Of a stretch of DNA of 64,000 nt, positions 36,865 to 47,156 are shown in pieces (the first letter of the stretch is position 1; every line of letters begins with the position of its first letter). Both the position numbers and the translations under genes were made by a program. This stretch comes from Croceibacterium segetis (GTDB taxonomy: Bacteria > Pseudomonadota > Alphaproteobacteria > Sphingomonadales > Sphingomonadaceae), in assembly GCF_011320115.1 (NCBI RefSeq), contig NZ_JAANOZ010000003.1, positions 186,001 to 250,000 of the forward strand, read 5' to 3'. The notes below the pieces were generated by a model, which was not told the DNA's origin, made no database searches, and saw nothing but the letters and a program-made list of their open reading frames with translations.

Positions 36865-36951
36865 GCGAAGTTTACACCGACCGGACAAATCCGACACGCT
36901 TGTCCAGACCTCCACACCCGCGAAGTTTACATACGCCGGACAACCCTGACA
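36865..36951 (-). repeat. two 32-bp direct repeats between dnaJ and radA
   Basis: Two copies (36865-36896 and 36920-36951) share GCGAAGTTTACA-N4-CCGGACAA-N4-GACA on the plus strand, with all divergence in the two four-base gaps and starts 55 bp apart. On the transcribed strand they read TGTC-N4-TTGTCCGG-N4-TGTAAACTTCGC. The fixed blocks and variable gaps look like a multi-part protein binding site, or a dispersed intergenic repeat. Confidence 0.65.
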
Positions 36952-36956
36952 GGGTA

Positions 36957-38078
36957 CTAGGCCCCGAACGCGCCCTTAAGCTTGTCGAAGAAGCCACGGC
37001 TTTCCGGACATTCGTCGCCCGTCTCGGTCTCGCGGAACTGCTCGAGGATCGCCTTCTGCTCCTTGCTGAGCCTGGTCGGGGTCTCAACGGTTATCTCGGT
37101 GACGAGGTCGCCGCGCCCGCGGCCCTGCAATACCGGCATGCCGGCGCCGCGCTTGCGCAGCTGCTTGCCGTTCTGGATTCCCGCGGGAATATCGATCCCG
37201 TGGGTTTCGCCGTCGAGCCCGGGGATCTCGATCGTCCCGCCCAGCGCGGCGGTGGTGAAGGTGATCGGCACGCGGGTGAACAGCGTCGTCCCCTCGCGCT
37301 CGAACACCGCGTGCGGGCGGACGTGGATGAAGATGTAGAGGTCGCCCGCAGGCGCACCGTGCGGGCCCGCTTCGCCCTTGCCGGCCAGGCGGATGCGGGT
37401 GCCGGTGTCGACGCCGGGCGGAATTTCGACCGCGAGCGACTGCATCTTGTCGACGCGCCCTTCCCCGCGGCACTCGCGGCACGGGCTTTCGAGCACTTCG
37501 CCGCGGCCGTTGCAGTTGTGGCACGGCTTCTCGATGACGAAGAAGCCCTGTTGCGCGCGGATCTTGCCGTGGCCGTGGCACAAGTTGCAGGTGCGCGTGC
37601 CGGTCCCGGGCGCGGCGCCGCTGCCCTCACACGGCTCGCAAGCGACCGAAACCTCGACTTCGATCTGCGTGCTCTTGCCGTGGAAGGCCTCCTCCAGCCC
37701 GATCTGCATGTCGTAGCGCAAGTCGGCCCCGCGGCGCGGGCGCTGGCGCGCGTTGCCGCCGCCGAAAGCGTTGCCGAAGATGGTCTCGAAGATGTCGCCG
37801 AGATCGGCGAAGTCGGCACCCGGGTTGCCGCCACCCATCCCGCCGTTCTGGAACGCGGCGTGGCCGAAGCGGTCGTAGGCCGCGCGCTTCTGCGGGTCCT
37901 TGAGGCATTCGTAGGCCGCGCTAACGGCCTTGAACTTGTCCTCGTTATCCTTGCACCCGCCGTTGCGGTCGGGGTGAAACTCCATCGCCAGCTTGCGATA
38001 GGCGGCCTTGATGGTCGCGCCATCCGCATCGCGGGCGACCCCCAGCACCTCGTAAAGATCGGTTTCCATCGCAGACAT
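36957..38078 (-). CDS. dnaJ: chaperone DnaJ
   Basis: DnaJ is the Hsp40 co-chaperone of DnaK. The 373-aa protein has the J domain with HPD (EFHPDRNGG), a Gly/Phe-rich region, four zinc-finger repeats (CEPCEGSG, CNLCHGHG, CHNCNGRG, CRECRGEG) and C-terminal substrate domains. ATG at 38078 and 38069 are both possible. It follows dnaK after a 76-bp spacer with a stable hairpin. Confidence 0.96.
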   Translation of the reverse strand: MSAMETDLYEVLGVARDADGATIKAAYRKLAMEFHPDRNGGCKDNEDKFKAVSAAYECLKDPQKRAAYDRFGHAAFQNGGMGGGNPGADFADLGDIFETIFGNAFGGGNARQRPRRGADLRYDMQIGLEEAFHGKSTQIEVEVSVACEPCEGSGAAPGTGTRTCNLCHGHGKIRAQQGFFVIEKPCHNCNGRGEVLESPCRECRGEGRVDKMQSLAVEIPPGVDTGTRIRLAGKGEAGPHGAPAGDLYIFIHVRPHAVFEREGTTLFTRVPITFTTAALGGTIEIPGLDGETHGIDIPAGIQNGKQLRKRGAGMPVLQGRGRGDLVTEITVETPTRLSKEQKAILEQFRETETGDECPESRGFFDKLKGAFGA

Positions 38079-38103
38079 TCAAATGACCCCGCCCAAACCC
38101 TAA

Positions 38104-38134
38104 CCGCCACCGGCGCGCTTGGCGACGGTGGCGG
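38104..38134 (-). other. hairpin in the dnaK-dnaJ spacer
   Basis: CCGCCACCG and CGGTGGCGG form a perfect nine-bp stem with a 13-base loop between dnaK and dnaJ. No U-tract follows, so partial termination, mRNA processing or 3' protection of the dnaK message is more likely than full termination. This could help set DnaK above DnaJ. Confidence 0.5.
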
Positions 38135-38154
38135 CGAGAGTTTTCATCAGGCGA

Positions 38155-40092
<1,938 letters not shown>

Positions 40093-40194
40093 GGTTTCCC
40101 CAGTTCCTCTTTACTTTGGACGCCGCGCTGTCGGTTCCCCGTCCAAGGGCGAATGCCGGTCGGCGGCTCGGTTGAGCAGTTCGTGTTGTCGGCG

Positions 40195-40222
40195 ATATAG
40201 GAGCGGTTTGTCTTGGCACAAG
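40195..40222 (-). promoter_or_regulatory. σ32 heat-shock promoter of dnaK
   Basis: On the minus strand CTTG (-35) and CCTATAT (-10) are separated by 17 bases, matching the alphaproteobacterial RpoH form (CTTG-N17/18-CYTATNT). It lies about 100 bp before the dnaK ATG, leaving a leader of roughly 95 nt. No CIRCE element is present here. Confidence 0.72.
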
Positions 40223-40271
40223 AGAGGTGCGCGGTTAGGAAATCGCCCGAACAGGAGGTCGCCACGCCGTT

Positions 40272-40754
40272 ATGAAATCCGTCATTTTAGCGCCTCTGGC
40301 GCTCGTACTGGCCACGCTGATGCTGGCCGGTTGCGAGAGCAGGCAGGCGCCCGCCGCCGATGAGAGTGCGAACGCCGCGAAACCGATTTCGATCACCGAT
40401 GCGCGGCTGGTGCTGCCGGCGGTCAAGGGCAATCCGGGCGCGGTCTATTTCACCGTGCACAACGATTCCACGAAGGACGTGACCGTAACCGGCGCCGAGG
40501 TAGAAGGCGCGAAAGAGGCGATGATCCACCAATCGACCATGGTGGGCGGCATGTCGGAAATGCACGAGATGCCGGATGCCCTCGTTCCGGCAAGAGGGAC
40601 GCTCGCGTTCGCCCCGGGCGGGTTCCACGTGATGGCGGTGGATCTCGACGACACGCTCGCCAAAGGCGGCACGACCGAGGTCACGCTGACCTTCGGCAGC
40701 GGCGAGAAGGCCGTCTTCCCGGCCGAAGTTCTCGCCGCGGGTGACGCGCGCTGA
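40272..40754 (+). CDS. PCu(A)C copper chaperone, lipoprotein
   Basis: A 160-aa exported protein with lipobox LAGC (Cys21), then the DUF461/PCu(A)C domain. The copper-binding pattern is visible: MIHQSTMVGGMSEMHEM followed by GGFHVMAV. Such proteins deliver Cu(I) to cytochrome c oxidase CuA sites. It diverges from dnaK and starts a plus-strand run of five genes. The following gene overlaps its stop. Confidence 0.9.
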   Translation: MKSVILAPLALVLATLMLAGCESRQAPAADESANAAKPISITDARLVLPAVKGNPGAVYFTVHNDSTKDVTVTGAEVEGAKEAMIHQSTMVGGMSEMHEMPDALVPARGTLAFAPGGFHVMAVDLDDTLAKGGTTEVTLTFGSGEKAVFPAEVLAAGDAR

Positions 40755-41248
40755 ACCAAGCGCCGCTCGCCTGCCCGATCGGCGGCGAGCGCCGCCTGAC
40801 CGACGGCGAGGTGTCGCTGGCACGCGGCGTGTTCGGTGACGCGATCGACTATGCCAAGGTGACCATCCGCCGGCGCAAGTTCTTCCCTTTCCAACCTCGT
40901 GGCACCACGATGGCGCCGCGCGGACATCTGCATTTTCATCCGCTTGGCGATGCTTATTGTGATGATTTCTCAAACGTCGGGCTGTCGAGTGCCGGTCTGT
41001 TCATCCATGAGATGACCCATGTCTGGCAAACCCAGCGGCGCGGCGAGTGGTACCTGCTGCTCCATCGCCACCCGCTGTGCCGCTACGACTACAGCCTCAA
41101 GCCCGGCTGGCGGCTGACGCGCTACGGGATCGAGCAGCAGGCCGAGATCGTCCGCCACGCCTTCCTGCTGCGCCAGGGCGCGACGCTGCCGGGAGTAGCC
41201 GACCCGGCGGCTTACGACCGGCTGGTGGATTTCCCCGGCGCGCGATAG
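40751..41248 (+). CDS. Vgr-related protein with HExxH-like motif
   Basis: The product has AGLFIHEMTHVWQTQRRG, an HExxH zinc-protease-like motif, then CRYDYSLKPGW and YGIEQQAEIVRHAFLL, as in the short Vgr-related proteins of sphingomonads. A GTG at 40811 is the first canonical start. The in-frame residues just before it (RRLTDGEVSLARGVFGDAIDY) fit the family, and the only codon that includes them is CTG at 40751, overlapping the copper-chaperone stop as CTGA. The start is therefore inferred. It has no signal peptide, so its target is unclear. Confidence 0.8.
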   Translation: MNQAPLACPIGGERRLTDGEVSLARGVFGDAIDYAKVTIRRRKFFPFQPRGTTMAPRGHLHFHPLGDAYCDDFSNVGLSSAGLFIHEMTHVWQTQRRGEWYLLLHRHPLCRYDYSLKPGWRLTRYGIEQQAEIVRHAFLLRQGATLPGVADPAAYDRLVDFPGAR

Positions 41249-41272
41249 AACGAGGCAAGCGGAGGGAGCCAT

Positions 41273-41782
41273 ATGGACCAGGTGCTGGATACGTTCCGTT
41301 CGTCGCTCGGCGGCTGGTTCTGGGGCACCGCCGCGGGCCTCGGCACGCTGGTGCTCGGGCTGCTCGGGATCGTCCTGACCGTCGCCGCGGCCGGCGACTG
41401 GGGCGCGTGGCCGCTGCTGCTCACCGCCCTCGCGCTGGCGATCCTGGTCTACAAATGGCTCCAGGTGATGAGCTCCCTGTACGAGATCACCCCCGAGCGG
41501 CTGATCCTCAAGCGCGGGATCGTCATGAAGAGCATCGACGAGGTCGAACTCTACCGCATCAAGGACATCCGGATGGATTTCAGCCTGCTCAACCAGTGGG
41601 CCGGGATCGGCACGATCTGCATGGTATCAAGCGACGAGACCACCCGCACCGGCGAACTGATCCTGCGCAACGTTCCCAGGGCGCAGGCGCGGCGAGAGGA
41701 GCTGCGCCGGCTCGTCGATGCCGCCCGCAAGGCGCGCGGGGTGCGCGAGATGGACATGTTCCGCGATCCCGGCTTGAGCTAA
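41273..41782 (+). CDS. bacterial PH-domain (DUF304/bPH2) membrane protein
   Basis: A 169-aa protein with two N-terminal membrane helices (about residues 14-40 and 42-60), followed by a PH-like domain: YEITPERLILKRGIVMKSIDEVELYRIKDI and a C-terminal LRNVPRAQARREELRRLV helix, matching YdbT/YdbS-type bPH2 proteins. Function is not established. GGAGGGAG lies nine bases before the ATG. Confidence 0.85.
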   Translation: MDQVLDTFRSSLGGWFWGTAAGLGTLVLGLLGIVLTVAAAGDWGAWPLLLTALALAILVYKWLQVMSSLYEITPERLILKRGIVMKSIDEVELYRIKDIRMDFSLLNQWAGIGTICMVSSDETTRTGELILRNVPRAQARREELRRLVDAARKARGVREMDMFRDPGLS

Positions 41783-41851
41783 TCGGTTTCAGTTGATACT
41801 ACTTGCCCGGTAACCGGGCGGCCCAACCCGCGCCCGGGCCATGAGCCACCC

Positions 41852-43012
41852 ATGCAGCTTTCGGATTACGGCCTGTCGCGGACCCGCGGCTTCCTTTCGC
41901 ATTACGAAATCGACGAGATCGCCCTGCCCTCGCAATTCGCCGGGGTGAAGCAGGCGTCGGATGAGCTTTCGGATCTGCTGACCAGCGGGCGCGTGCGCCA
42001 CTGGCTCGAGCAGCTCGCCGATCCCGGCCTCGAGGACTGGGCGCGCGAGACGGCCGAGGAACAAGTGCGCACCGCGATGGTCCACTACAGCTTCCTCGTG
42101 CAAGCCTACGTCTGGGGTGAGCCTGAACCGCCGAAGCACCTGCCCACCAACCTCGCGTGCCCCATCGTGGCCTTGGCCGACCGGCTCGGGCAGGCGCCGC
42201 TATTGCCCTACTCCGCCTACGTGCTCGACAACTGGTCACGGCTCGACAAGGCCGGGCCGATTACCCTCGAAAACATCCGCATGGTGCAGAACTTCCTCGG
42301 CGGGGCCGACGAGAACTGGTTCGTCATGGTCCACGTGGCGATCGAGGCGGAGGCCGGGGTTCTGCTCGACAACGCGGTCCAGCTCGTCGCCGCAGCAAAC
42401 GCCGGCGATGCCGCCGAAGCCGAACGCCTGCTGGTCGAAATGCACGCTGCGTGGGAGCGCGTCTACGCCCACTTCGCGCGCATGCCCGAGCGCTGCGACC
42501 CGTACATCTACTTCCAGCGCGTGCGCCCCTATATCCACGGCTGGGCCAACAATCCCGCTCTCGGCGAAGGGCTGGTCTACGAGGGCGTCGACCGCTTCGA
42601 AGCACGCCCGCAGGCCTATCGCGGACAGACCGGCTCGCAATCGAGCATCGTCCCGGCGATGGATGCGCTGTTCGGCGTCGGCCACAGCGACGATCCGCTC
42701 AAGCGCTTTCTCGACGAGCTGCACCACTACCGACCGGTGCCGCACCGCCGCTTCGTCGAGGACCTGGCGGCGAAATCGACCTTGCGCGAGTTCGTCGCGG
42801 GTTCTGCCTCGCAGAACCTCAAGGACGCGTTCAACGCCTGCATCGAGCAGGTCGCCCGCTTCCGCACCCGCCACCTCGAATACGCGGCGAGCTACATCAA
42901 CAAGCAGATGGCCTCGAACCCCGGCAACGACCCGGACGTCGGCACTGGCGGCACGCCGTTCATGAAGTACCTCAAGAAGCACCGCGACGAGAACCGCGCG
43001 CAAGTGATCTGA
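41852..43012 (+). CDS. indoleamine 2,3-dioxygenase-like heme protein
   Basis: A 386-aa protein with the conserved blocks of indoleamine 2,3-dioxygenase: FLSHYEID and LPSQF at the start, YIYFQRVRPYIHGW, GQTGSQSSIVPAMDALFG, RTRHLEYAASYI with the probable heme-ligand His341, and GTGGTPFMKYLKKHRDE near the end. The family opens the indole ring of tryptophan to N-formylkynurenine. No other kynurenine-pathway gene is adjacent, so another indole substrate is possible. It precedes a CDF transporter by 37 bp. Confidence 0.88.
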   Translation: MQLSDYGLSRTRGFLSHYEIDEIALPSQFAGVKQASDELSDLLTSGRVRHWLEQLADPGLEDWARETAEEQVRTAMVHYSFLVQAYVWGEPEPPKHLPTNLACPIVALADRLGQAPLLPYSAYVLDNWSRLDKAGPITLENIRMVQNFLGGADENWFVMVHVAIEAEAGVLLDNAVQLVAAANAGDAAEAERLLVEMHAAWERVYAHFARMPERCDPYIYFQRVRPYIHGWANNPALGEGLVYEGVDRFEARPQAYRGQTGSQSSIVPAMDALFGVGHSDDPLKRFLDELHHYRPVPHRRFVEDLAAKSTLREFVAGSASQNLKDAFNACIEQVARFRTRHLEYAASYINKQMASNPGNDPDVGTGGTPFMKYLKKHRDENRAQVI

Positions 43013-43049
43013 GCCCGGACCCTATGGGCGGCCAAATCATTGGTCGCTC

Positions 43050-43997
43050 ATGGCGTCCGGCGGCAAGCTCGTGGTTCTCGCCGCGCTCGGCGGCAATCTC
43101 GCCATCGCGGTGACCAAATTCGCCGCCGCGCTGATCGCCGGCAGCTCGTCGATGCTGACCGAGGGGATTCACTCGACGGTCGACACCTTCAACGAGGTGC
43201 TGCTGCTCTATGGCCGCAAGCGTGCCAGCCAGCCGCCTGACGAGCTGCACCCGCTCGGCCATGCGCGCGAGCTGTATTTCTGGGGCTTCGTGGTCGCGCT
43301 GCTGATCTTCACGGGCGGCGCGGGGTTCTCGATCTACGAAGGCATCGAGCACATCCGCGCGCCGCAGATGCTCGACAAGCCCATCGTCAATTTCGCGGTG
43401 CTCGCGATTGCCTTCGCGTTCGAAAGCGGGTCGCTGTTTTTCGCCTTGCGCGAGTTCAGGCGCCAGAAGGATCCCGCCGAAAGCTGGTGGGAAGCCCTGC
43501 GCACGAGCAAGGATCCGAGCGTCTTCGTGGTGATGATGGAGGACCTTGCGGCGCTCGCGGGTCTGGTGGTCGCGGCGATCTTCATCGGCTTGACCGTCTT
43601 CACAGGCAATCCGCTGTGGGACGGGACCGGATCGATCGTGATCGGGCTGATCCTGGCCGGCGTGGCGATTCTGCTCGCCACCGAATGCAAGAAGCTGCTG
43701 ATCGGCGAACGCGCCAGCGCCGCCCTCGAGCAAGCGATCCAATCGGTGGCCCACCAGACTTCGGGAGTCTGCAAGGTCAATGAAATCATCACGGTGCATC
43801 TCGGCCCGCAGCAGGTGGTCGTCATGCTCAGCCTCGATTTCGACGATGCGCTCGCCCTCAGCGACGTCGAGAGCGCGACGGAGGGCATGGAAGAGCAGGT
43901 CAGGAAGCGATTCCCGGAGGTATTTCGCCTGTTCGTACGGGCGCAATCGCGCCAGGCCGCCCATGCCGAACGGCAGGTCCTCGCCGAAGCGCAGTGA
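43050..43997 (+). CDS. cation diffusion facilitator (CDF) transporter
   Basis: A 315-aa permease of about six helices. It has the CDF start (LAALGGNLAIAVTKFAAALI), SSSMLTEGIHSTVDTFNEVLLLYG with HxxxD metal ligands, PLGHARELYFWGFVVALLIF, and a C-terminal cytoplasmic domain (VNEIITVHLGPQQVVVMLSLDF). The family exports Zn2+, Fe2+ or related ions; the specific metal is not clear. It follows the dioxygenase gene on the same strand. Confidence 0.9.
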   Translation: MASGGKLVVLAALGGNLAIAVTKFAAALIAGSSSMLTEGIHSTVDTFNEVLLLYGRKRASQPPDELHPLGHARELYFWGFVVALLIFTGGAGFSIYEGIEHIRAPQMLDKPIVNFAVLAIAFAFESGSLFFALREFRRQKDPAESWWEALRTSKDPSVFVVMMEDLAALAGLVVAAIFIGLTVFTGNPLWDGTGSIVIGLILAGVAILLATECKKLLIGERASAALEQAIQSVAHQTSGVCKVNEIITVHLGPQQVVVMLSLDFDDALALSDVESATEGMEEQVRKRFPEVFRLFVRAQSRQAAHAERQVLAEAQ

Positions 43998-44053
43998 GGG
44001 CGTTGCTTTCGCGGTCGGTTCGGTGAATCATCGCCGGCGTAGGGAGAACCGCC

Positions 44054-44752
44054 ATGCCGCACGCCGTCGACCACACCGCCATCCTCGACCGCCTCGCCGC
44101 CATGCGCGGGGGTACGCGCAACGTGTTCGATACGCTCGATCCGAAGCGGACCGCGCACCTGATCGTCGACATGCAGAACGGCTTCATGGAGGAAGGCGCG
44201 CCGGTCGAAGTGCCGATGGCGCGCGAAATCGTCGACGAGGTCAACCGGCTCAGTGCGGCGGTGCGCGCGGCGGGCGGTCGCAACTACTTCCTGCGCTACA
44301 CCACGCCGCATGGCGAGGTGCCGGCCTGGCCGGTGATGTGGAAGCGGCTTGGCCCCGAAGGCGCGGCGACTCACCAGGGCGCCTTCACGCCCGGCGCGCA
44401 TCACTGGCAACTTTGGCCGGCAATCGAAGTCGCCGAAGGCGACGTGGTGCTCGACAAGCATCGCTTCAGCGCTTTCACCCCCGGCACAAGCAACCTCCCG
44501 GCCATGCTCAAGGCCGACGGCATCGACACGGTGATCATCAGCGGCACGCTGACCAACTGCTGCTGCGAGAGCACCGCGCGCGACGCGATGCAGAACAACT
44601 ACCGGGTGATCATGGCCGCCGACGCCAACGCCGCGCTCAGCGACGAGGAGCACGCCGCCACGCTGCACATCCTCGGGCTGGTCTTCGCGGACTTGCGCTC
44701 GGTAGGCGAGCTCGAAACCATGCTGGCGGTGGAGAAAGCCGAAGCCGCCTAG
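44054..44752 (+). CDS. isochorismatase-family cysteine hydrolase
   Basis: A 232-aa protein with the catalytic triad pattern of the family: LIVDMQNGF (Asp), VLDKHRFSAFTPG (Lys) and SGTLTNCCCESTARDAM (Cys). Relatives hydrolyse isochorismate, nicotinamide or N-carbamoyl compounds; the substrate is not evident. Three cysteines run together at the active site. Its end overlaps the converging grpE gene by four bases. Confidence 0.88.
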   Translation: MPHAVDHTAILDRLAAMRGGTRNVFDTLDPKRTAHLIVDMQNGFMEEGAPVEVPMAREIVDEVNRLSAAVRAAGGRNYFLRYTTPHGEVPAWPVMWKRLGPEGAATHQGAFTPGAHHWQLWPAIEVAEGDVVLDKHRFSAFTPGTSNLPAMLKADGIDTVIISGTLTNCCCESTARDAMQNNYRVIMAADANAALSDEEHAATLHILGLVFADLRSVGELETMLAVEKAEAA

Positions 44753-45339
44753 TCCGGCTTCTTCGCCACCCCGACCATCGCCGGCCGCAGCAGGCGGTCG
44801 CGAATCATCCACCCGCTCTGCATCTCCTGCACCACCGTGCCCGGTTCGGCCTCCGCGGTCGGCACTTCGAGCATCGCCTGGTGCTGGTTGGGATCGAGCG
44901 GCAGGCCGACCGCAGCGATGCGGCTGATGCCGTGCTGCGCGAAGACCTTCTCCATCTCGCGCTGGGTCGCCTCGATGCCGGTGACCAGCGCCTTGAGCCG
45001 CGGATCCTCGTGCAGCTCGGCGGGAATGGCCTCGATCGCGCGAGTAAGGTTGTCGGCCACTGTCAGGATGTCGCGCGCGAACCCGGTCGCGGCATAGGCG
45101 CGCGCGTCCTGCACGTCCTTCTCCATCCGCCGGCGCACGTTCTGCACTTCCGCCTTGGCGTAGAGCATGTCCTGCTGCGCCACTTCGAAATCGGCGCGCA
45201 GCTTGGCGAGCGAATCCTCGAGCTTGTGATCGCTCTCTTCGCCCACGTCGGCACCCGCCCCGCGGTCGAGCAGCTCTTCCGGCACGCCGGCCAATTCCTT
45301 TTCGACCGCGTCGTCGCGCGGCTTGTCGTCATCGATCAT
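44749..45339 (-). CDS. grpE: nucleotide exchange factor GrpE
   Basis: GrpE releases ADP from DnaK. The 196-aa protein has an acidic N-terminus, a long coiled coil (LRADFEVAQQDMLYAKAEVQNVRRRMEKD) and the beta domain (GLPLDPNQHQAMLEVPT, GTVVQEMQSGWMIRDRLLRPAMV). It follows hrcA by 10 bp; this hrcA-grpE arrangement is separate from dnaKJ. Confidence 0.95.
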   Translation of the reverse strand: MIDDDKPRDDAVEKELAGVPEELLDRGAGADVGEESDHKLEDSLAKLRADFEVAQQDMLYAKAEVQNVRRRMEKDVQDARAYAATGFARDILTVADNLTRAIEAIPAELHEDPRLKALVTGIEATQREMEKVFAQHGISRIAAVGLPLDPNQHQAMLEVPTAEAEPGTVVQEMQSGWMIRDRLLRPAMVGVAKKPD

Positions 45340-45349
45340 GAAACCCTGC

Positions 45350-46393
45350 TTATCCGATGATTCTGCCCAGCGAACGGGCGGTGAAATCCACCATGGGAAC
45401 GACTCGCGCGTAATTCAACCGAGTTGGCCCAATCACGCCGAGGACTCCGACCACCTTGCCCTCGCGATCGCGATATGGCGAAGCGATCACCGACGAGCCC
45501 GAAAGCGCGAACAGGCGGTTCTCGCTGCCGATGAAAATCCGCATCGCTTCGGCCTGCCGCGCCGAATCGAGGAGCTCGGCGACCGATTGCTTGTTCTCGA
45601 GGTCGTCGAGGAGCGAGCGGACCCGCTCGATGTCGCCGATTGCGGTTTCGTCGAGCAAGTTCGCCTGTCCACGGACGATCAGCACCGGGCGCTTGGCGGC
45701 ATCCTCGCTCCACAGCGCCAGCCCGCGTTCGACCAGGTCGCGGCTGGCCTCGTCGAGTTGAGAGCGACCGGCGGCGATTTCCTGGCGCATCGCCTGCGCT
45801 GCCTCGGCGAGCGTGCGGCCGGCGAGCCGGGCGTTGATGAAATTGCTCGCCTGCTCGAGCACGCTGGGCGGCAGCGGCGCAGGAAGCTCGATCACCCGGT
45901 TCTCGACGTGCCCATCCTCCCCGACGAGCACTGCCAGCGCGCGTTCCGGACTGAGCGGGACCAGGCTCAACTGGTTCAGGCGCGGTTCGCGGCGCGGGAC
46001 CATGACCATGCCCGCCGCACCGGAGAGGTCGGACAGCAGCGAACTGACGGTCTCGAGCGCCTGCTCGATCGGTCCTGGCTGCCCGAGTCTCCGTTCGATC
46101 GCCGCGCGCTCCTCGGCATTTGGCTCGGCCACCTGCATCATCCCGTCAACGAACAGGCGCAGCCCGCTTTCGGTCGGCATGCGTCCAGCGCTGGTGTGCG
46201 GTGCGGCGAGCAGCCCGAGCGATTCGAGCTCGGCGAGCACCGAGCGAATCGAGGCTGGCGAGAGGTTGAGTCCGCGATCGCCGGCGAGGGTCTTCGAGCC
46301 GACCGGGTGACCGCTCGACAGATAGCCCTCGACCACCAGACGAAATATCTCGCGAGCACGGTCGCTCAGTTCGGTGACAGTCGTGGTGGGCAT
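45350..46393 (-). CDS. hrcA: heat-inducible repressor HrcA
   Basis: HrcA represses CIRCE-controlled genes, usually groESL. The 347-aa protein has an N-terminal winged helix ([34 protein letters not shown], then [18 protein letters not shown]), a central GAF-like dimerisation region and the C-terminal [22 protein letters not shown]. The ATG at 46393 faces rph across 49 bp. No CIRCE element was seen in this window, so its target is elsewhere. Confidence 0.94.
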   Translation of the reverse strand: MPTTTVTELSDRAREIFRLVVEGYLSSGHPVGSKTLAGDRGLNLSPASIRSVLAELESLGLLAAPHTSAGRMPTESGLRLFVDGMMQVAEPNAEERAAIERRLGQPGPIEQALETVSSLLSDLSGAAGMVMVPRREPRLNQLSLVPLSPERALAVLVGEDGHVENRVIELPAPLPPSVLEQASNFINARLAGRTLAEAAQAMRQEIAAGRSQLDEASRDLVERGLALWSEDAAKRPVLIVRGQANLLDETAIGDIERVRSLLDDLENKQSVAELLDSARQAEAMRIFIGSENRLFALSGSSVIASPYRDREGKVVGVLGVIGPTRLNYARVVPMVDFTARSLGRIIG

Positions 46394-46442
46394 GACAGCC
46401 GACCATCTAGGCGCTAGGCGAGCCCACGAAAAGGAGACACTC

Positions 46443-47156
46443 ATGCGTCCATCCGGCCGCGCGCCCGACGAAATGCGCGACATCGAAATCCTCACCGCTT
46501 TCACCAAGCACGCCGAAGGCTCCGTCCTGGTCAGCTTTGGAGACACCCGCGTCCTCGTCACCGCGAGCGTCGAGGACCGGGTGCCGCCGTGGCTGCGGGG
46601 CAAGAACTCGGGCTGGGTCACGGCCGAATACTCGATGCTCCCGCGGGCCACCCACACGCGCGGCCAGCGCGAGGCGGCGAAGGGCAAGCAGAGTGGACGA
46701 ACGCAGGAAATACAGCGGCTTATCGGACGCTCCTTGCGCGCAGTGACAGATCTGGAAAAGCTCGGTGAACGGCAGATCGTGCTCGATTGCGACGTCATTC
46801 AGGCAGACGGCGGCACCCGCACGGCGTCGATCTCGGGCGCCTGGGTCGCGCTCCGTCTGGCGGTCAACAAGCTCCTGGCCGAGGGCAAGCTCGCGGCCGA
46901 TCCGATCGAAGGCAAGGTCGCGGCGATTTCGTGCGGCATCTACCAGGGCACGCCGGTGCTCGATCTCGACTACATCGAGGATTCGGGCGCTGACGCCGAC
47001 GCCAACTTCGTGCTCCTCGAAGGCGGCAAGATTGCCGAGGCGCAGGCCACCGCCGAGGGCGCCTGTTACGACGAGGAAGGCCTCTTGCGCCTCCTCCGCC
47101 TCGCCCAGATCGGCTGCGCGCAGATCTTCAAGGCGCAGGACGAGGCGGTGCAGTGA
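46443..47156 (+). CDS. rph: ribonuclease PH
   Basis: RNase PH trims tRNA 3' ends by phosphorolysis. The 237-aa protein has [53 protein letters not shown] and [14 protein letters not shown], all family signatures. AAAAGGAG precedes the ATG. It overlaps rdgB by GTGA and faces hrcA, the usual alphaproteobacterial arrangement. Confidence 0.96.
   Translation: MRPSGRAPDEMRDIEILTAFTKHAEGSVLVSFGDTRVLVTASVEDRVPPWLRGKNSGWVTAEYSMLPRATHTRGQREAAKGKQSGRTQEIQRLIGRSLRAVTDLEKLGERQIVLDCDVIQADGGTRTASISGAWVALRLAVNKLLAEGKLAADPIEGKVAAISCGIYQGTPVLDLDYIEDSGADADANFVLLEGGKIAEAQATAEGACYDEEGLLRLLRLAQIGCAQIFKAQDEAVQ

Noticed and set aside
46394-46442. CTAGGCG tandem repeat in the hrcA-rph gap considered as CIRCE
   Set aside because: It lacks the TTAGCACTC-N9-GAGTGCTAA consensus; a seven-base tandem repeat is weak evidence.
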